Shown: positions 1-8,055 of the stretch, piece by piece
How the letters are laid out: the number at the start of each line of letters is the position of its first letter
How positions within the stretch are numbered: the stretch's first letter is position 1
Assembly: GCA_963822695.1 (NCBI GenBank)
Contig: CAWGJH010000006.1
Location: 186,001-250,000, forward strand
Direction of reading: 5' to 3'
Source of the DNA: GCA-003244245 sp963822695
Lineage (GTDB): Bacteria; Actinomycetota; Actinomycetes; Mycobacteriales; Pseudonocardiaceae
Length of the DNA stretch: 64,000 nt
Notes under the pieces: model-generated
The model's input: the letters and a program-made list of their open reading frames with translations, nothing else
Told to the model about the DNA's origin: nothing
The model's database searches: none
Program-made: the position numbers and the translations under genes

Positions 1-140
1 ACTGCCTCGGTCACACCGGCTCTGGCTATCCGGCCCGGGTGAACGTGACCGACAACGGACCCGACGGCCCCGGCGGTGGCAAGCTGGTCCTGGACGTGCA
101 CTCCGGTGTCGGTCAGGTACACGTGGAGCGCGGATCATGA
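1..140 (+). CDS. C-terminal end of a PspC/LiaF-like membrane-associated protein (5' end outside window)
   Basis: An open frame enters from the left edge and ends at the TGA at 138-140. The 45 visible residues end in a glycine-rich stretch followed by LVLDVHSGVGQVHVER. This beta-strand pattern is typical of the C-terminal LiaF-like/DUF domain of actinobacterial PspC proteins. The stop overlaps the start of the next gene (ATGA at 137-140), so the two are probably translationally coupled. The family identity is inferred from a short tail only. PspC proteins often sit beside sensor kinase/LuxR-regulator pairs, as is the case here at 989-2697. Confidence 0.5.
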   Translation, partial: CLGHTGSGYPARVNVTDNGPDGPGGGKLVLDVHSGVGQVHVERGS

Positions 141-415
141 ACGAGACGGACCCGACAATCGCTCATCCAGGCGCTGATCCGGGGCCTCATCCAGCGCTGT
201 ACGACACCGACGAGGCGGATGCCCTGACCCTGCGGCGCGGGCCGGACCTGCTCACCCTGCTCGCCGGGCTGGGGGCGCTGGGAATCGCGGGCACCGCGCT
301 GCTCGGCGGCATCGCCTGGCTACCCGAGGTGGACAGCCGGTGGGTCCTCGCGGCGCTGGCGCTGATCGTCGGGCTACTCCTGGTTATCGGCTCGCTCCGC
401 CCGCCCCGACACTGA
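137..415 (+). CDS. Small two-helix membrane protein
   Basis: This 92-residue protein starts with ATG inside the stop of the upstream frame. Its first 45 residues are polar and acidic. Two hydrophobic segments follow, at about residues 38-63 and 69-88, separated by a short loop (PEVDSR), and the protein ends in a basic tail (RPPRH). It looks like an integral membrane protein of unknown function cotranscribed with the PspC-like gene. I do not recognise a named family. The overlap with the upstream gene and the clean hydrophobic pattern support it being real. Confidence 0.65.
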   Translation: MNETDPTIAHPGADPGPHPALYDTDEADALTLRRGPDLLTLLAGLGALGIAGTALLGGIAWLPEVDSRWVLAALALIVGLLLVIGSLRPPRH

Positions 416-988
416 TTCAGCCGTCGCCAAGGCCCATGCCATCGCGGCGAAAGTGGTGACGATAAGGCGACAGTCTTTGTGACACCAGAGCGATCGAGCA
501 GTATTCGATTGACGAATCGAGGCCTCCAGGTTCGGCTCGTCGAGAATTTTGTTGACCGCCCATGTCGTCGAAGACGCATTTTTCATCGCGATGACCGCAC
601 CCAACCTTGACAAGGGCTGCGCCGCGCCGTGCCAGGTGGAAATCTGGGGCGTGCGCTGGCGATGCTGGGCATCGACCTGGCTTCAGGGCTCGAAGGGCCT
701 CCCTGGAGCGGAGCCGGCCGACCGGCCGACGCACCTTGCCGGTAGCACGACTGCTGCCGAGCTCGATTTTTCTGGTCGGCAATGTATTAATCATGATGGC
801 TGCGCTCTCTAACAAGTCAGATCAATGGAACGCGCGCGGGAGATTTTACAAAAAATTCATGATCACAACAAGCCGTGCACTTGACTCTCTCCGCGTAGTC
901 CACACACAGTGACAACCCCACTATAGCGAGAGACGTTCGGCGATCAAGAACCAGGGAAGAAGGGCCCCGCGGGGGGAGGCTGAAGAGC
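416..988. other. 573-nt intergenic region, no gene recognised
   Basis: Short frames occur on both strands, but none has convincing coding character or a recognisable domain. The stretch near 780-920 is AT-richer than its surroundings. It contains TTGACT at about 880, a possible -35 element for the histidine kinase operon that starts at 989. The kinase has a purine-rich ribosome site (GGGAGG) about a dozen bases before its ATG. Confidence 0.4.
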
Positions 989-2047
989 ATGACGGATGAT
1001 CCTATTCTGTCTGTTGAGTTGCGAGAAGAGATCGTCTCCAGCTTCGAACACCGCCTGCGAGCGCAGGGCAGCTCGATCCTGGACAGCGCCCACGCCCATC
1101 AGCAGATGCTGGGCCAGGCCCGATCAATACTCGACGAAGTCGTGGACAGCTACCGAGAAGCTACCGAGAGTACCGGTCCTAGCCCGACGTCACTGCGCGT
1201 CAAGATCGGCGCCAGCCATGCGATCGAGGCGATGCATCCCGCGGATTCGCTGCACGCGGCGAGCGTGCTGTTCGAGACCGCTCTGCCTGTTGTGCAGCGA
1301 ACGTTCTCGGAAGGCGGTCGGCCAGACGCCGAAGCCGCGCTGATGCTGCACCGAGTGGTCATGAGCTGGGCCGCCTCGTACGCCGTGTCCCACACCGTGC
1401 TGGTACTCAAGACCATCCGCGACTCACATCGCGCCGAGCTGGCGCGACTGGCCAGAGATCTGCACGATCGCGCCGCCCACGCCATAGGCGTGGGCATCCA
1501 GAACCTCGAGCTGCATGAGGTGTATGCCAGCCGAGATGCAGCCCGGGCGCAGGAGAAGCTCCGCCGCGCACGGGAGGCCATGCGGCAGGCTCTGGACAGT
1601 GTCCGACAATTCTCCGCCGAGTTGCGCACAATGATGCGACCTGACGAGCTCGAGCAAGCCCTCACGGAGTATCTGGCGACCAACGCCGACGACGGCAACG
1701 TCCTGACCAGCGTCGAGGTCACCGGTGACACCGCGATACTGCCCCGGGAGGTGTGTGACGAAGTCTATTTCACGCTGCGGGAGGCAATTCGCAACGCGCT
1801 GGTGCACTCCGGCACCACCCGGCTGGACGTCACCGTCAGAATCAGTGAATCTCAACTACACGCTCGGGTGTCCGACACCGGCCGGGGATTCTCGGTCCAG
1901 AAGGCGACAAACACTGGCAAGGGTCTTGGCCTGTCCTCGATGCGAGAGCGGGTGCAACTGGTCGGCGGGGAGCTGCGGCTGTCCAGCCGGTTGGGTTACG
2001 GCACCACGGTGGAGATCGCGGTTCCGCTCGGCGGGGCACCGCGGTGA
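989..2047 (+). CDS. Cytoplasmic sensor histidine kinase (HisKA_3/NarL type)
   Basis: This is a 352-residue kinase without transmembrane segments. An all-alpha N-terminal sensory region (about 1-150) is followed by the dimerisation/phosphoacceptor helix with RDLHDR (His159) and a HATPase domain. The N box reads REAIRNALVHSG, the G1 box DTGRGF and the G2 box GKGLGLSSMRER. These are the hallmarks of HisKA_3 kinases that pair with LuxR-type regulators. The stop overlaps the next gene by four bases (GTGA), so kinase and regulator form one operon. The signal is unknown. The pair lies upstream of the MurA-like gene and the biosynthetic operon and could regulate either. Confidence 0.9.
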   Translation: MTDDPILSVELREEIVSSFEHRLRAQGSSILDSAHAHQQMLGQARSILDEVVDSYREATESTGPSPTSLRVKIGASHAIEAMHPADSLHAASVLFETALPVVQRTFSEGGRPDAEAALMLHRVVMSWAASYAVSHTVLVLKTIRDSHRAELARLARDLHDRAAHAIGVGIQNLELHEVYASRDAARAQEKLRRAREAMRQALDSVRQFSAELRTMMRPDELEQALTEYLATNADDGNVLTSVEVTGDTAILPREVCDEVYFTLREAIRNALVHSGTTRLDVTVRISESQLHARVSDTGRGFSVQKATNTGKGLGLSSMRERVQLVGGELRLSSRLGYGTTVEIAVPLGGAPR

Positions 2048-2697
2048 GCGTCGACACCAGGACGATCTCAGTTGTCCTCGTGGACGATCACGCACTGTTC
2101 CGCGAGGGGGTGGCCGAGTTACTCGCCAGCGACAGGGCCTTCCACGTGGTCGCCCAGGGCTCCGACAGTGCGGAGGCGTTGGCCCTCGTCACGGCTCATC
2201 GCCCGGACGTGGTCCTAGTTGACGTCCAGATGCCCGGACCCGGTGCCCGGGCGACAGTCAGCAGGCTGCGCCAGGGACACCCGAACACCCGAGTCATCGT
2301 GCTCACGATGCACGACAGAGCTGAGCTGGTCCGGGAGCTACTGGACCAGGGCGCATCGGCCTTTCTGATCAAGTCGATCACGCGCCTGGAGCTCATCGCG
2401 GCGGTGCGCTCGGTGGTGACCAGCCGGGACAACATCGTGCTGTCGGTGTCCCGCCGCACGATCAAGCAGCTGGACAATCCACCCCGCAACGTGGCACTGT
2501 CCGCACGCGAGCTAGAGGTGCTGCGGCTCGCTGCGCTCGCCTTGAGCAACGCCCAGATCGGCAAGCGGCTACGCATCACTGAGGGCACGGTCAAGCGCCA
2601 CCTGACCAACATCTACGCCAAGCTTGGTGCGATCTCACGCGTCGATGCGATCAGGAAGGCGACCGCCGCCCGCCTGATTCCCAGCATCGACTCGTGA
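2044..2697 (+). CDS. LuxR-family (NarL/FixJ) response regulator
   Basis: This is a 217-residue regulator. The receiver domain (about 8-125) has the acidic pair D14-D15, phosphoacceptor D60 (VVLVDVQMP) and a conserved lysine in FLIKSI. The C-terminal LuxR helix-turn-helix (about 150-212) contains LSARELEVLRL and ITEGTVKRHLTNIYAKLG. It starts with GTG overlapping the kinase stop, so it is the cognate partner of the kinase at 989-2047. Downstream (2698-2760) are two short GC-rich inverted repeats without a T tract, which may weakly act as a terminator. Confidence 0.92.
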   Translation: MSVDTRTISVVLVDDHALFREGVAELLASDRAFHVVAQGSDSAEALALVTAHRPDVVLVDVQMPGPGARATVSRLRQGHPNTRVIVLTMHDRAELVRELLDQGASAFLIKSITRLELIAAVRSVVTSRDNIVLSVSRRTIKQLDNPPRNVALSARELEVLRLAALALSNAQIGKRLRITEGTVKRHLTNIYAKLGAISRVDAIRKATAARLIPSIDS

Positions 2698-2875
2698 TCC
2701 CCGGCCGCTGCGGCCGAGATACCGCACGCTGCGGTGCGCACAGCGGGTGACCAGTCCTACCGGGGATGAGCCAGTCACGCGATCCCGGTACCGTGGCCAG
2801 CCGGACAACCCCACGGACGCATCGCGCGTCTACTGAGTCTGACCTGGAAATCCACACAAGGAGCTCCCCTTCCCC

Positions 2876-4201
2876 ATGACTGATGAAGGCGACGCGCTAC
2901 ACCTGACAGGCGGCATCCAGCTCGGCGGAACGGTCAAGATCCGAGGTTCCAAAAACGCGGTCCCCAAGCTGATGGTCGCGGCGCTCCTGACGGAGGAGCC
3001 TGTGGTCATCCACAACGTCTCGCAGATCGTCAACACCTGGCTGGTGAGCGAGCTACTTGAGCTGCTGGGATGCAGCGTCGCCCAACCGGCAGACGGCCAG
3101 ATGCGGATCGAGGCGCGCGACGTCCGCACCGCCGCGACGCGCGATCTGGAGTACTTCCACGTGAGGAGCCGGATCCCGGTGCTCACCTGCGCGCCACTGC
3201 TGCACCGCACCGGTCACGCGGAGGTCTGGAAACCCGGCGGCTGCAGCATCGGCGAGCGTCCAGTCGATCTACACCTGGAGGTGCTTCGCGCGTTCGGCGC
3301 GGTCACCGAGCGGACCGACACCGGCTTCAAGTTGACGACCGAGGTGGGCGGGCTGCGGGGCGCAGTCGTCGAGCTGAAGTACCCGAGCGTGGGTGCGACC
3401 GAGCAGTTCCTGCTCGGTGCGGTCGTCGCTGCGGGCGACTCCGAGCTGCGCAACGCCGCGACCGAGCCGGAGATCATCGATCTGATCTCCATGCTCCAGC
3501 GCATGGGTGCCCTTATCACCGTGCAGCCCGGCCGCGTTATCCAAGTCACCGGTGCCGCCCGCCTGAGGGGGGTCTCACACACGGCCATCCCGGACCGGCT
3601 CGAGGCGGCTTCCTGGGCGAGCCTCGCACTGGCGACCGACGGCCGGATCACTGTGCACGGCGTCCGGCAGGCCGACCTTGGGACGTATCTCAACGTCTAC
3701 CGGCGCGCAGGTGGCGAGTTTGCCTTCTCCAGCGACGGCAACGAGGTGACGTTCTGGCGGGAGAAGTCCATGCCTCGCCCACTGGTCATCGAGACAGACG
3801 TGCATCCTGGCTTCATGACGGACTGGCAGTCGCCTATGGTCACTGCACTCACGCAGGCAGACGGCGTGACGGTGCTGCACGAGACGGTGCACGAGAACCG
3901 GCTGGCGTACGGGAAGGCACTCCATGCGCTCGGTGCCCAGATACAGATCTTCACCGAGTGCCTCGGGCGCACCCCTTGCCGCTTCGGATCGCGAAATCAC
4001 CATCACTCCGCCGTCGTGGTCGGACCGACGAAGCTGCAGGGAACGAACGTACACGTCCCGGACCTGAGGGCAGGCTTCTCCTACGTGCTGGCGGCACTCG
4101 CAGCGCAAGGCGACTCGACGGTAACGGGAGTCTCTTTGCTGGACCGCGGTTACGAGAACTTCCGCGAGAAGCTGATCGGTGTTGGAGCGCAGCTCCGCTG
4201 A
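2876..4201 (+). CDS. MurA-like UDP-N-acetylglucosamine 1-carboxyvinyltransferase (EPSP synthase fold)
   Basis: This 441-residue protein is full length for the MurA family, which transfers enolpyruvate from PEP to UDP-GlcNAc in the first committed step of peptidoglycan synthesis. The catalytic Lys-Asn (GSKNAVPKL), the active-site cysteine loop (KPGGCSIGERPVDLH, the counterpart of E. coli Cys115 with Arg120) and the C-terminal active-site aspartate segment (TDVHPGFMTDWQSPM) are all present. AGGAG lies about 13 bases before the ATG. The protein diverges from standard MurA in several loops, and the gene lies next to a natural-product operon. It may therefore be a second copy, a resistance version or a nucleoside-antibiotic-type enolpyruvyl transferase. 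The choice cannot be made from sequence alone. Confidence 0.85.
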   Translation: MTDEGDALHLTGGIQLGGTVKIRGSKNAVPKLMVAALLTEEPVVIHNVSQIVNTWLVSELLELLGCSVAQPADGQMRIEARDVRTAATRDLEYFHVRSRIPVLTCAPLLHRTGHAEVWKPGGCSIGERPVDLHLEVLRAFGAVTERTDTGFKLTTEVGGLRGAVVELKYPSVGATEQFLLGAVVAAGDSELRNAATEPEIIDLISMLQRMGALITVQPGRVIQVTGAARLRGVSHTAIPDRLEAASWASLALATDGRITVHGVRQADLGTYLNVYRRAGGEFAFSSDGNEVTFWREKSMPRPLVIETDVHPGFMTDWQSPMVTALTQADGVTVLHETVHENRLAYGKALHALGAQIQIFTECLGRTPCRFGSRNHHHSAVVVGPTKLQGTNVHVPDLRAGFSYVLAALAAQGDSTVTGVSLLDRGYENFREKLIGVGAQLR

Positions 4202-4236
4202 ACCGAACCTACAGTGCTGAACCGAACCTACAGTGC
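4199..4236 (+). repeat. Perfect 19-bp tandem duplication at the 3' end of the MurA-like gene
   Basis: The unit TGAACCGAACCTACAGTGC occurs twice back to back (4199-4217 and 4218-4236). The first unit begins with the MurA-like stop codon. The duplication therefore leaves the protein unchanged and looks like a recent slippage event at the junction with the decayed TetR fragment. Confidence 0.9.
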
Positions 4237-4244
4237 TTCGATGC

Positions 4245-4540
4245 GCGCTACGGTGCCACTGGCGAGCGAATGAATCGGGGTCCGCCACCCCGGCTTGCGC
4301 CGCGAGGTCACACAGGTAACTGCGAATGTTCGCCAGGTGCTGGACACTCGCCTGCCGGACCGGACTGTCCGGGTTGGTCACTTCGAGCAGTACGGTAATA
4401 AACGAGCAGCCCTCGCAATCCGACCGGGCGAACCACTCGCCGAAGATCTCGAAGATAGCCAGCAGACGCTGGGCCGGGGTGTCGCCCCGGCGTTGGGATT
4501 CGGCCTGCACCCAACCGTACGTCCAGAGGATCTCGCTACT
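4245..4540 (-). pseudogene. C-terminal fragment of a TetR/AcrR-family regulator
   Basis: Read on the minus strand, the frame gives LLAIFEIFGEWFARSDCEGC, then an E-x-x-x-P-x-x-P-V-R segment and SYLCDLAAQAGVADPDSFA. This is the typical ligand-binding half of TetR regulators. No helix-turn-helix half is present: directly upstream is the stop of the peptide-ligase gene at 4541. The reading degenerates into the tandem repeat at 4199-4236. It is best explained as the remnant of a regulator that once belonged to this cluster, truncated at both ends. A short functional protein cannot be excluded but is unlikely. Confidence 0.6.
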
Positions 4541-6043
4541 TCATCGCCGATCGCTTTCGGCATCCAGCATCGTGACGACCTTCTCGTACCGGAGGGTCGC
4601 GGAGGCGCGGGTCCGGTCGATGGCCACCACCCCGAGCCGACCGATCTCCAACGCACCCAGCATGTAAAATACCGCGCCGTCCCTGGTAGCGCCACTGTAA
4701 TGCAGGCTGTTGCGCAGCGCCGCATCCACCACGTCGTCCGGTCCGAGCACGCGGTACCGGTCGTGTTGCAGGCGGTCCGTCGCGAAGAAACACCGTGGTT
4801 CGCCGTCCGGCCCGAGATAGTTTCCGGACTGGGCGTCGAACTCGCCCTCGACCAGGCCGTGCAGCAAGAAGTACGGCGCGGTGCCACCGCCCATCCGCAG
4901 GTTGATCTCAAGCCCGTAGTGTCGCCATCCAGTCGCGATGCGTGACGACAGGAAATCAACGCTCAGTAGCCCGACGACCGACTTGGCCGCCAGCGTCTTC
5001 CCCACACGCAGCGCCAGTTCCTGGATTTCCACGCGGTATTCGGCGTCCGCGGGGAAGGTGCCGCCGATGAAAATCTGATTCGCCGCGCCGGAGAACAGCT
5101 GGTCCTGGGTAGACAGGATACGCACTGTGCCGGCCGGGGAGATCAATAACTGAGCCGAGGGCGACCGCGGCTCGCTCGCGATCACGAACCGTTCGACCAC
5201 GGCTCCCATGGTGACCAGTTTCGCTAGATAGCGCTCCCAAGAATCAGGTGGTGAGGCGAAGACGGCTCGCCGGGGCAGCTCGCTCGAAATCCACCTTCTC
5301 AGCCCTTTTTCGGGTGCGCCGTCAAAGGAGAAGAGTACATTCCCACCGGCCCCAAAGCTGTCGTTGAGCTTGATCATTGCTTGCCGCAGGCCCGGGTCGC
5401 GGGTCCGCAACGTGGCCAGCGCGTCCGCCACGTCGCGCTCATCCCGCAGATCTTCGAAACCGTCCGCAACGGTGACACCGGACTCTGCAAACACCCGGCG
5501 AGAACCGCTTTTGCTGCCCAGATGGGACAGTTCGGGATCGGCGGCGTACAGCGGTATCCCGAGCTGCACAGCAAGCTCACGTTCGAAGGAAGAACCGTTG
5601 AAGGCCACCAGGCAGGCGTCGAGCGGATCACCTATCGCCTGCCGGATCTCCCGGACGAGATTCGGCTGGCGCAGGATCTTCTCAGTGAGCGGAGCCGGCT
5701 CGCGGTCGGCACAGTCGAACAATGTCAGCCTGCGCCGGCCATGCCAGTTCGGCAACGAGGAAACCAGGTCGAGGGCGTATTCCAGGACGACTGGGCCCAG
5801 TGTGTCGCTGGTGACATAGACGATCCGGGTCTTGGGCCGGCGAAGTAACTGCAAGAAGACGAGCAACCGCTCCTCGTAGTGCCGTATTCCGGGGATCTTC
5901 GCCAACCCGTCATGATCCAGCGTCGTGCTCGGCAGGACCACGACGGTGCCCGGCCGCCTATCGTCGAGCGGGTCGAACGGATCCCGCAACCGTTGCTGAA
6001 GCCGACGAAAATTCAGCGCCGGAGACCCACCACCCTCGGACAT
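4541..6043 (-). CDS. PGM1-like ATP-grasp peptide ligase
   Basis: This 500-residue protein has an ATP-grasp layout. The N-terminal half has Rossmann-like VVVLPSTTLDHD and RIVYVTSD segments. LGSKSGSRRVFAESGV and MIKLNDSFGAGGNVLF (nucleotide-binding Lys and loop) follow, and the metal-binding strand is LEINLRMGGGTAPYF. This order matches proteins related to PGM1, the pheganomycin ligase that joins an unusual amino acid to peptides. The C-terminal region (about 400-500) corresponds to the PGM1 C-terminal domain. It is the last gene of the leftward operon, 39 bases after the acyl-CoA dehydrogenase gene. With no condensation domain in the cluster, it is the best candidate for amide-bond formation. 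The substrate is unknown. Confidence 0.75.
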   Translation of the reverse strand: MSEGGGSPALNFRRLQQRLRDPFDPLDDRRPGTVVVLPSTTLDHDGLAKIPGIRHYEERLLVFLQLLRRPKTRIVYVTSDTLGPVVLEYALDLVSSLPNWHGRRRLTLFDCADREPAPLTEKILRQPNLVREIRQAIGDPLDACLVAFNGSSFERELAVQLGIPLYAADPELSHLGSKSGSRRVFAESGVTVADGFEDLRDERDVADALATLRTRDPGLRQAMIKLNDSFGAGGNVLFSFDGAPEKGLRRWISSELPRRAVFASPPDSWERYLAKLVTMGAVVERFVIASEPRSPSAQLLISPAGTVRILSTQDQLFSGAANQIFIGGTFPADAEYRVEIQELALRVGKTLAAKSVVGLLSVDFLSSRIATGWRHYGLEINLRMGGGTAPYFLLHGLVEGEFDAQSGNYLGPDGEPRCFFATDRLQHDRYRVLGPDDVVDAALRNSLHYSGATRDGAVFYMLGALEIGRLGVVAIDRTRASATLRYEKVVTMLDAESDRR

Positions 6044-6082
6044 GACGTCGGTGACCTCTCTGGTAGCCAGCCTTCCCGAGAT

Positions 6083-7282
6083 TCAGGTTGGCACGTTGGT
6101 GGCTTCGTCGATCTCCAGCCGGGCAATGATGTCGCGCATGACCTCGCTGGGACCGGCCGCGATGGTGGCCGCCCGCGCATCGCGGAAGGCCCTGGCAACC
6201 TCGGTGTCGTCGAGGTAGCCATGTGCGCCGTGTAACTGCAAGCTCGTGTCCGCCATCCGGGCGGCGAGTTCGGTGGCACAGAGCTTGGCCATGGAACATT
6301 CCCGCACCGATCCCAGGTCATCGGACTGGTACCGCCAGACCGCGTGGTAGACGAGCTCACGTGCGGCGGCCAGGTCGGTGGCGAGGTCGGCAACCCGGTG
6401 GCGCACGGCCTGCAGGTCAGCCAGCCTGGCGCCAAAGGCACCGCGGCCCACCAGGTGTTCCCGAGTCAGCTGCAGGCTCCGGTCGGCGCCGCCGAGCGCG
6501 AGGACCGCCGCGACCACGCGTTCGAGCTGGAACCCGCGCATGAGTTGGTAGAAGCCGCTGGCCAGCCGGCCGACGACCCGGTCGAGAGGCACCCGGACAG
6601 CGTCGAAGCGCACGGTCGCCGGATCGGCGGCGCGCCAACCAAGCGGCTCGGTCCGGTCGATCGTAATCCCGGGGCTGTCGGCATCGACCACGAACAGCGA
6701 GAGCCCCGCCGCACCGCGAGAGCCGCCACCGGAGGAAGAAGAGGAAGGGGCACCGCTGCGCGCGAGGACCACGAAGAAGTCCGCCGAGGAGCCGTTGCTC
6801 ACCATGCTCTTGGTTCCGTCGAGAACAAAGTGGTCCGGCTCCTCGTACACCGTACTGGCGAGACCGGCGAGGTCCGACCCAGCCCCGGGCTCGGTGACGG
6901 CCAGCGCGGCAATCTTGTCACCAGCGACAGCCGGGATCAGGTAGCGTTGGCGCAGCACGGCATTGCCGGAGCGGGCGATGTAATAGGTCGCCATGTAAGC
7001 GTGCACCGAGATCGCCGCCCGCACGCCGCCATAACCGGTGCGGCCCAGCTCTTCCAAGAAGACTACCGAGGAGAACAGGTCCCGGCCGCTGCCGCCGACC
7101 TCGCGGGAATGCAGCAGCCCCAGTAGCCCCTCCGCGCCGAAAGACTTCCACGCTTCCCGCGGCAACCGCCGCCGCGCCTCCCAGTCAGGGGCGAACGGCA
7201 CGATGGCCCCTGCCAGGAAATCCCGTACCTCCCCGCGGAATCGCTGATGCCGCTCGGTGAAATAGATCGACTCCACGCGCAC
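6083..7282 (-). CDS. Acyl-CoA dehydrogenase family flavoprotein
   Basis: About 399 residues, starting from GTG at 7282 (M-R-V-E-S-I-Y-F), eight bases after the thioesterase stop. An in-frame upstream extension would overlap that gene and lacks family similarity. The N-terminal helical domain, the beta domain (LAVTEPGAGSDLAGL, the FAD/substrate loop) and the C-terminal helical domain (RGFQLERVVAAVLALGGA) are in the usual order. The Glu in LER is where isovaleryl-CoA-dehydrogenase-type enzymes keep the catalytic base, since the alternative position near the C terminus reads AAGPSEV. In this operon it would desaturate a carrier-bound aminoacyl or acyl group, as KtzA-like enzymes do. That role is inference. 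Confidence 0.85.
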   Translation of the reverse strand: MRVESIYFTERHQRFRGEVRDFLAGAIVPFAPDWEARRRLPREAWKSFGAEGLLGLLHSREVGGSGRDLFSSVVFLEELGRTGYGGVRAAISVHAYMATYYIARSGNAVLRQRYLIPAVAGDKIAALAVTEPGAGSDLAGLASTVYEEPDHFVLDGTKSMVSNGSSADFFVVLARSGAPSSSSSGGGSRGAAGLSLFVVDADSPGITIDRTEPLGWRAADPATVRFDAVRVPLDRVVGRLASGFYQLMRGFQLERVVAAVLALGGADRSLQLTREHLVGRGAFGARLADLQAVRHRVADLATDLAAARELVYHAVWRYQSDDLGSVRECSMAKLCATELAARMADTSLQLHGAHGYLDDTEVARAFRDARAATIAAGPSEVMRDIIARLEIDEATNVPT

Positions 7283-7290
7283 CGTCCCGT

Positions 7291-8055
7291 CTAGCCGACC
7301 TCTGACAGGGCCGCCGCCAGCTCGGCGGCCAGGAGTTCGAGAAAGACACCGTCGGCTGAGCAGACGAAGAAGTGGTCTCCCGCGAGAACGTGAATTGTAA
7401 ACGGTCCGACGAAACGGGACCAACGACGCGTGCTCCAGATCGGCGCGATGGTGTCGTCTCGGCCGGCGAACGCGGTCGCCGGAACGGGCACCGGGGTGGG
7501 CGCGGCCGGCGGCCAGGTCTCGGCGAGGGTGAGATCGGCCCGCATCAGTGGCCGCACGAGCGTCATCATCCGCCGGTTGGCGAGCACCTCCGGCGGAGTG
7601 CCGGCAACCAGGGACAGGTTGCGGGTAAATTCCTCATCCGGCATCTGATGGATGGCCGGGAGCAGCAGCGGCACATCCGGCGCCCGGCATCCGGCGAGCA
7701 GGAGCCGGCGCGGCGCCGCACCTGCACCGTCCACCAGCCGGCGGGTCAGCTCGTAGGCCATCATCGCCCCTAGGCTGTGCCCGAACAGGGCGAACGGACG
7801 ATCGACGGCCGCGCTCACCACCTGGCACAGCCGGTACAGCAACGTGTCCCAGTCGTCGTAGGGTCGCTCGCCGATCCGGGTATGCCGGCCTGGCAACCGC
7901 ACGGCAAGCAGCTCCACCCCGGCCGGCAGCGCCTCGGCCCATCGGTGGAAGGCTGGCGGGCCACCGCCGGCGTAGGGAAAGCACAGCAGCAGCAGCCGGG
8001 CGCTGGGACGCGGAAGCGGTCGCCACAGCCAACGCTCCACGCTAGCCGGCGTCAT
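7291..8055 (-). CDS. Type II thioesterase (external editing thioesterase)
   Basis: About 254 residues from ATG at 8055, which overlaps the upstream carrier-protein gene by 14 bases. Key features are LLCFPYAGGG near the N terminus, the nucleophile elbow GHSLGAMMAYEL, an Asp in the GRDDTIAP segment and the His in LAGDHFF, giving a Ser-Asp-His triad. Such enzymes hydrolyse misprimed or stalled acyl groups from carrier domains of NRPS/PKS systems. Here it would clean the two carrier domains in the operon or release the product, since no other thioesterase domain is present. Confidence 0.88.
   Translation of the reverse strand: MTPASVERWLWRPLPRPSARLLLLCFPYAGGGPPAFHRWAEALPAGVELLAVRLPGRHTRIGERPYDDWDTLLYRLCQVVSAAVDRPFALFGHSLGAMMAYELTRRLVDGAGAAPRRLLLAGCRAPDVPLLLPAIHQMPDEEFTRNLSLVAGTPPEVLANRRMMTLVRPLMRADLTLAETWPPAAPTPVPVPATAFAGRDDTIAPIWSTRRWSRFVGPFTIHVLAGDHFFVCSADGVFLELLAAELAAALSEVG

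Noticed and set aside
3070..4398. Plus-strand 442-codon frame overlapping the MurA-like gene
   Set aside because: Arg-rich frame-shadow composition, fully inside the well-supported MurA-like frame.
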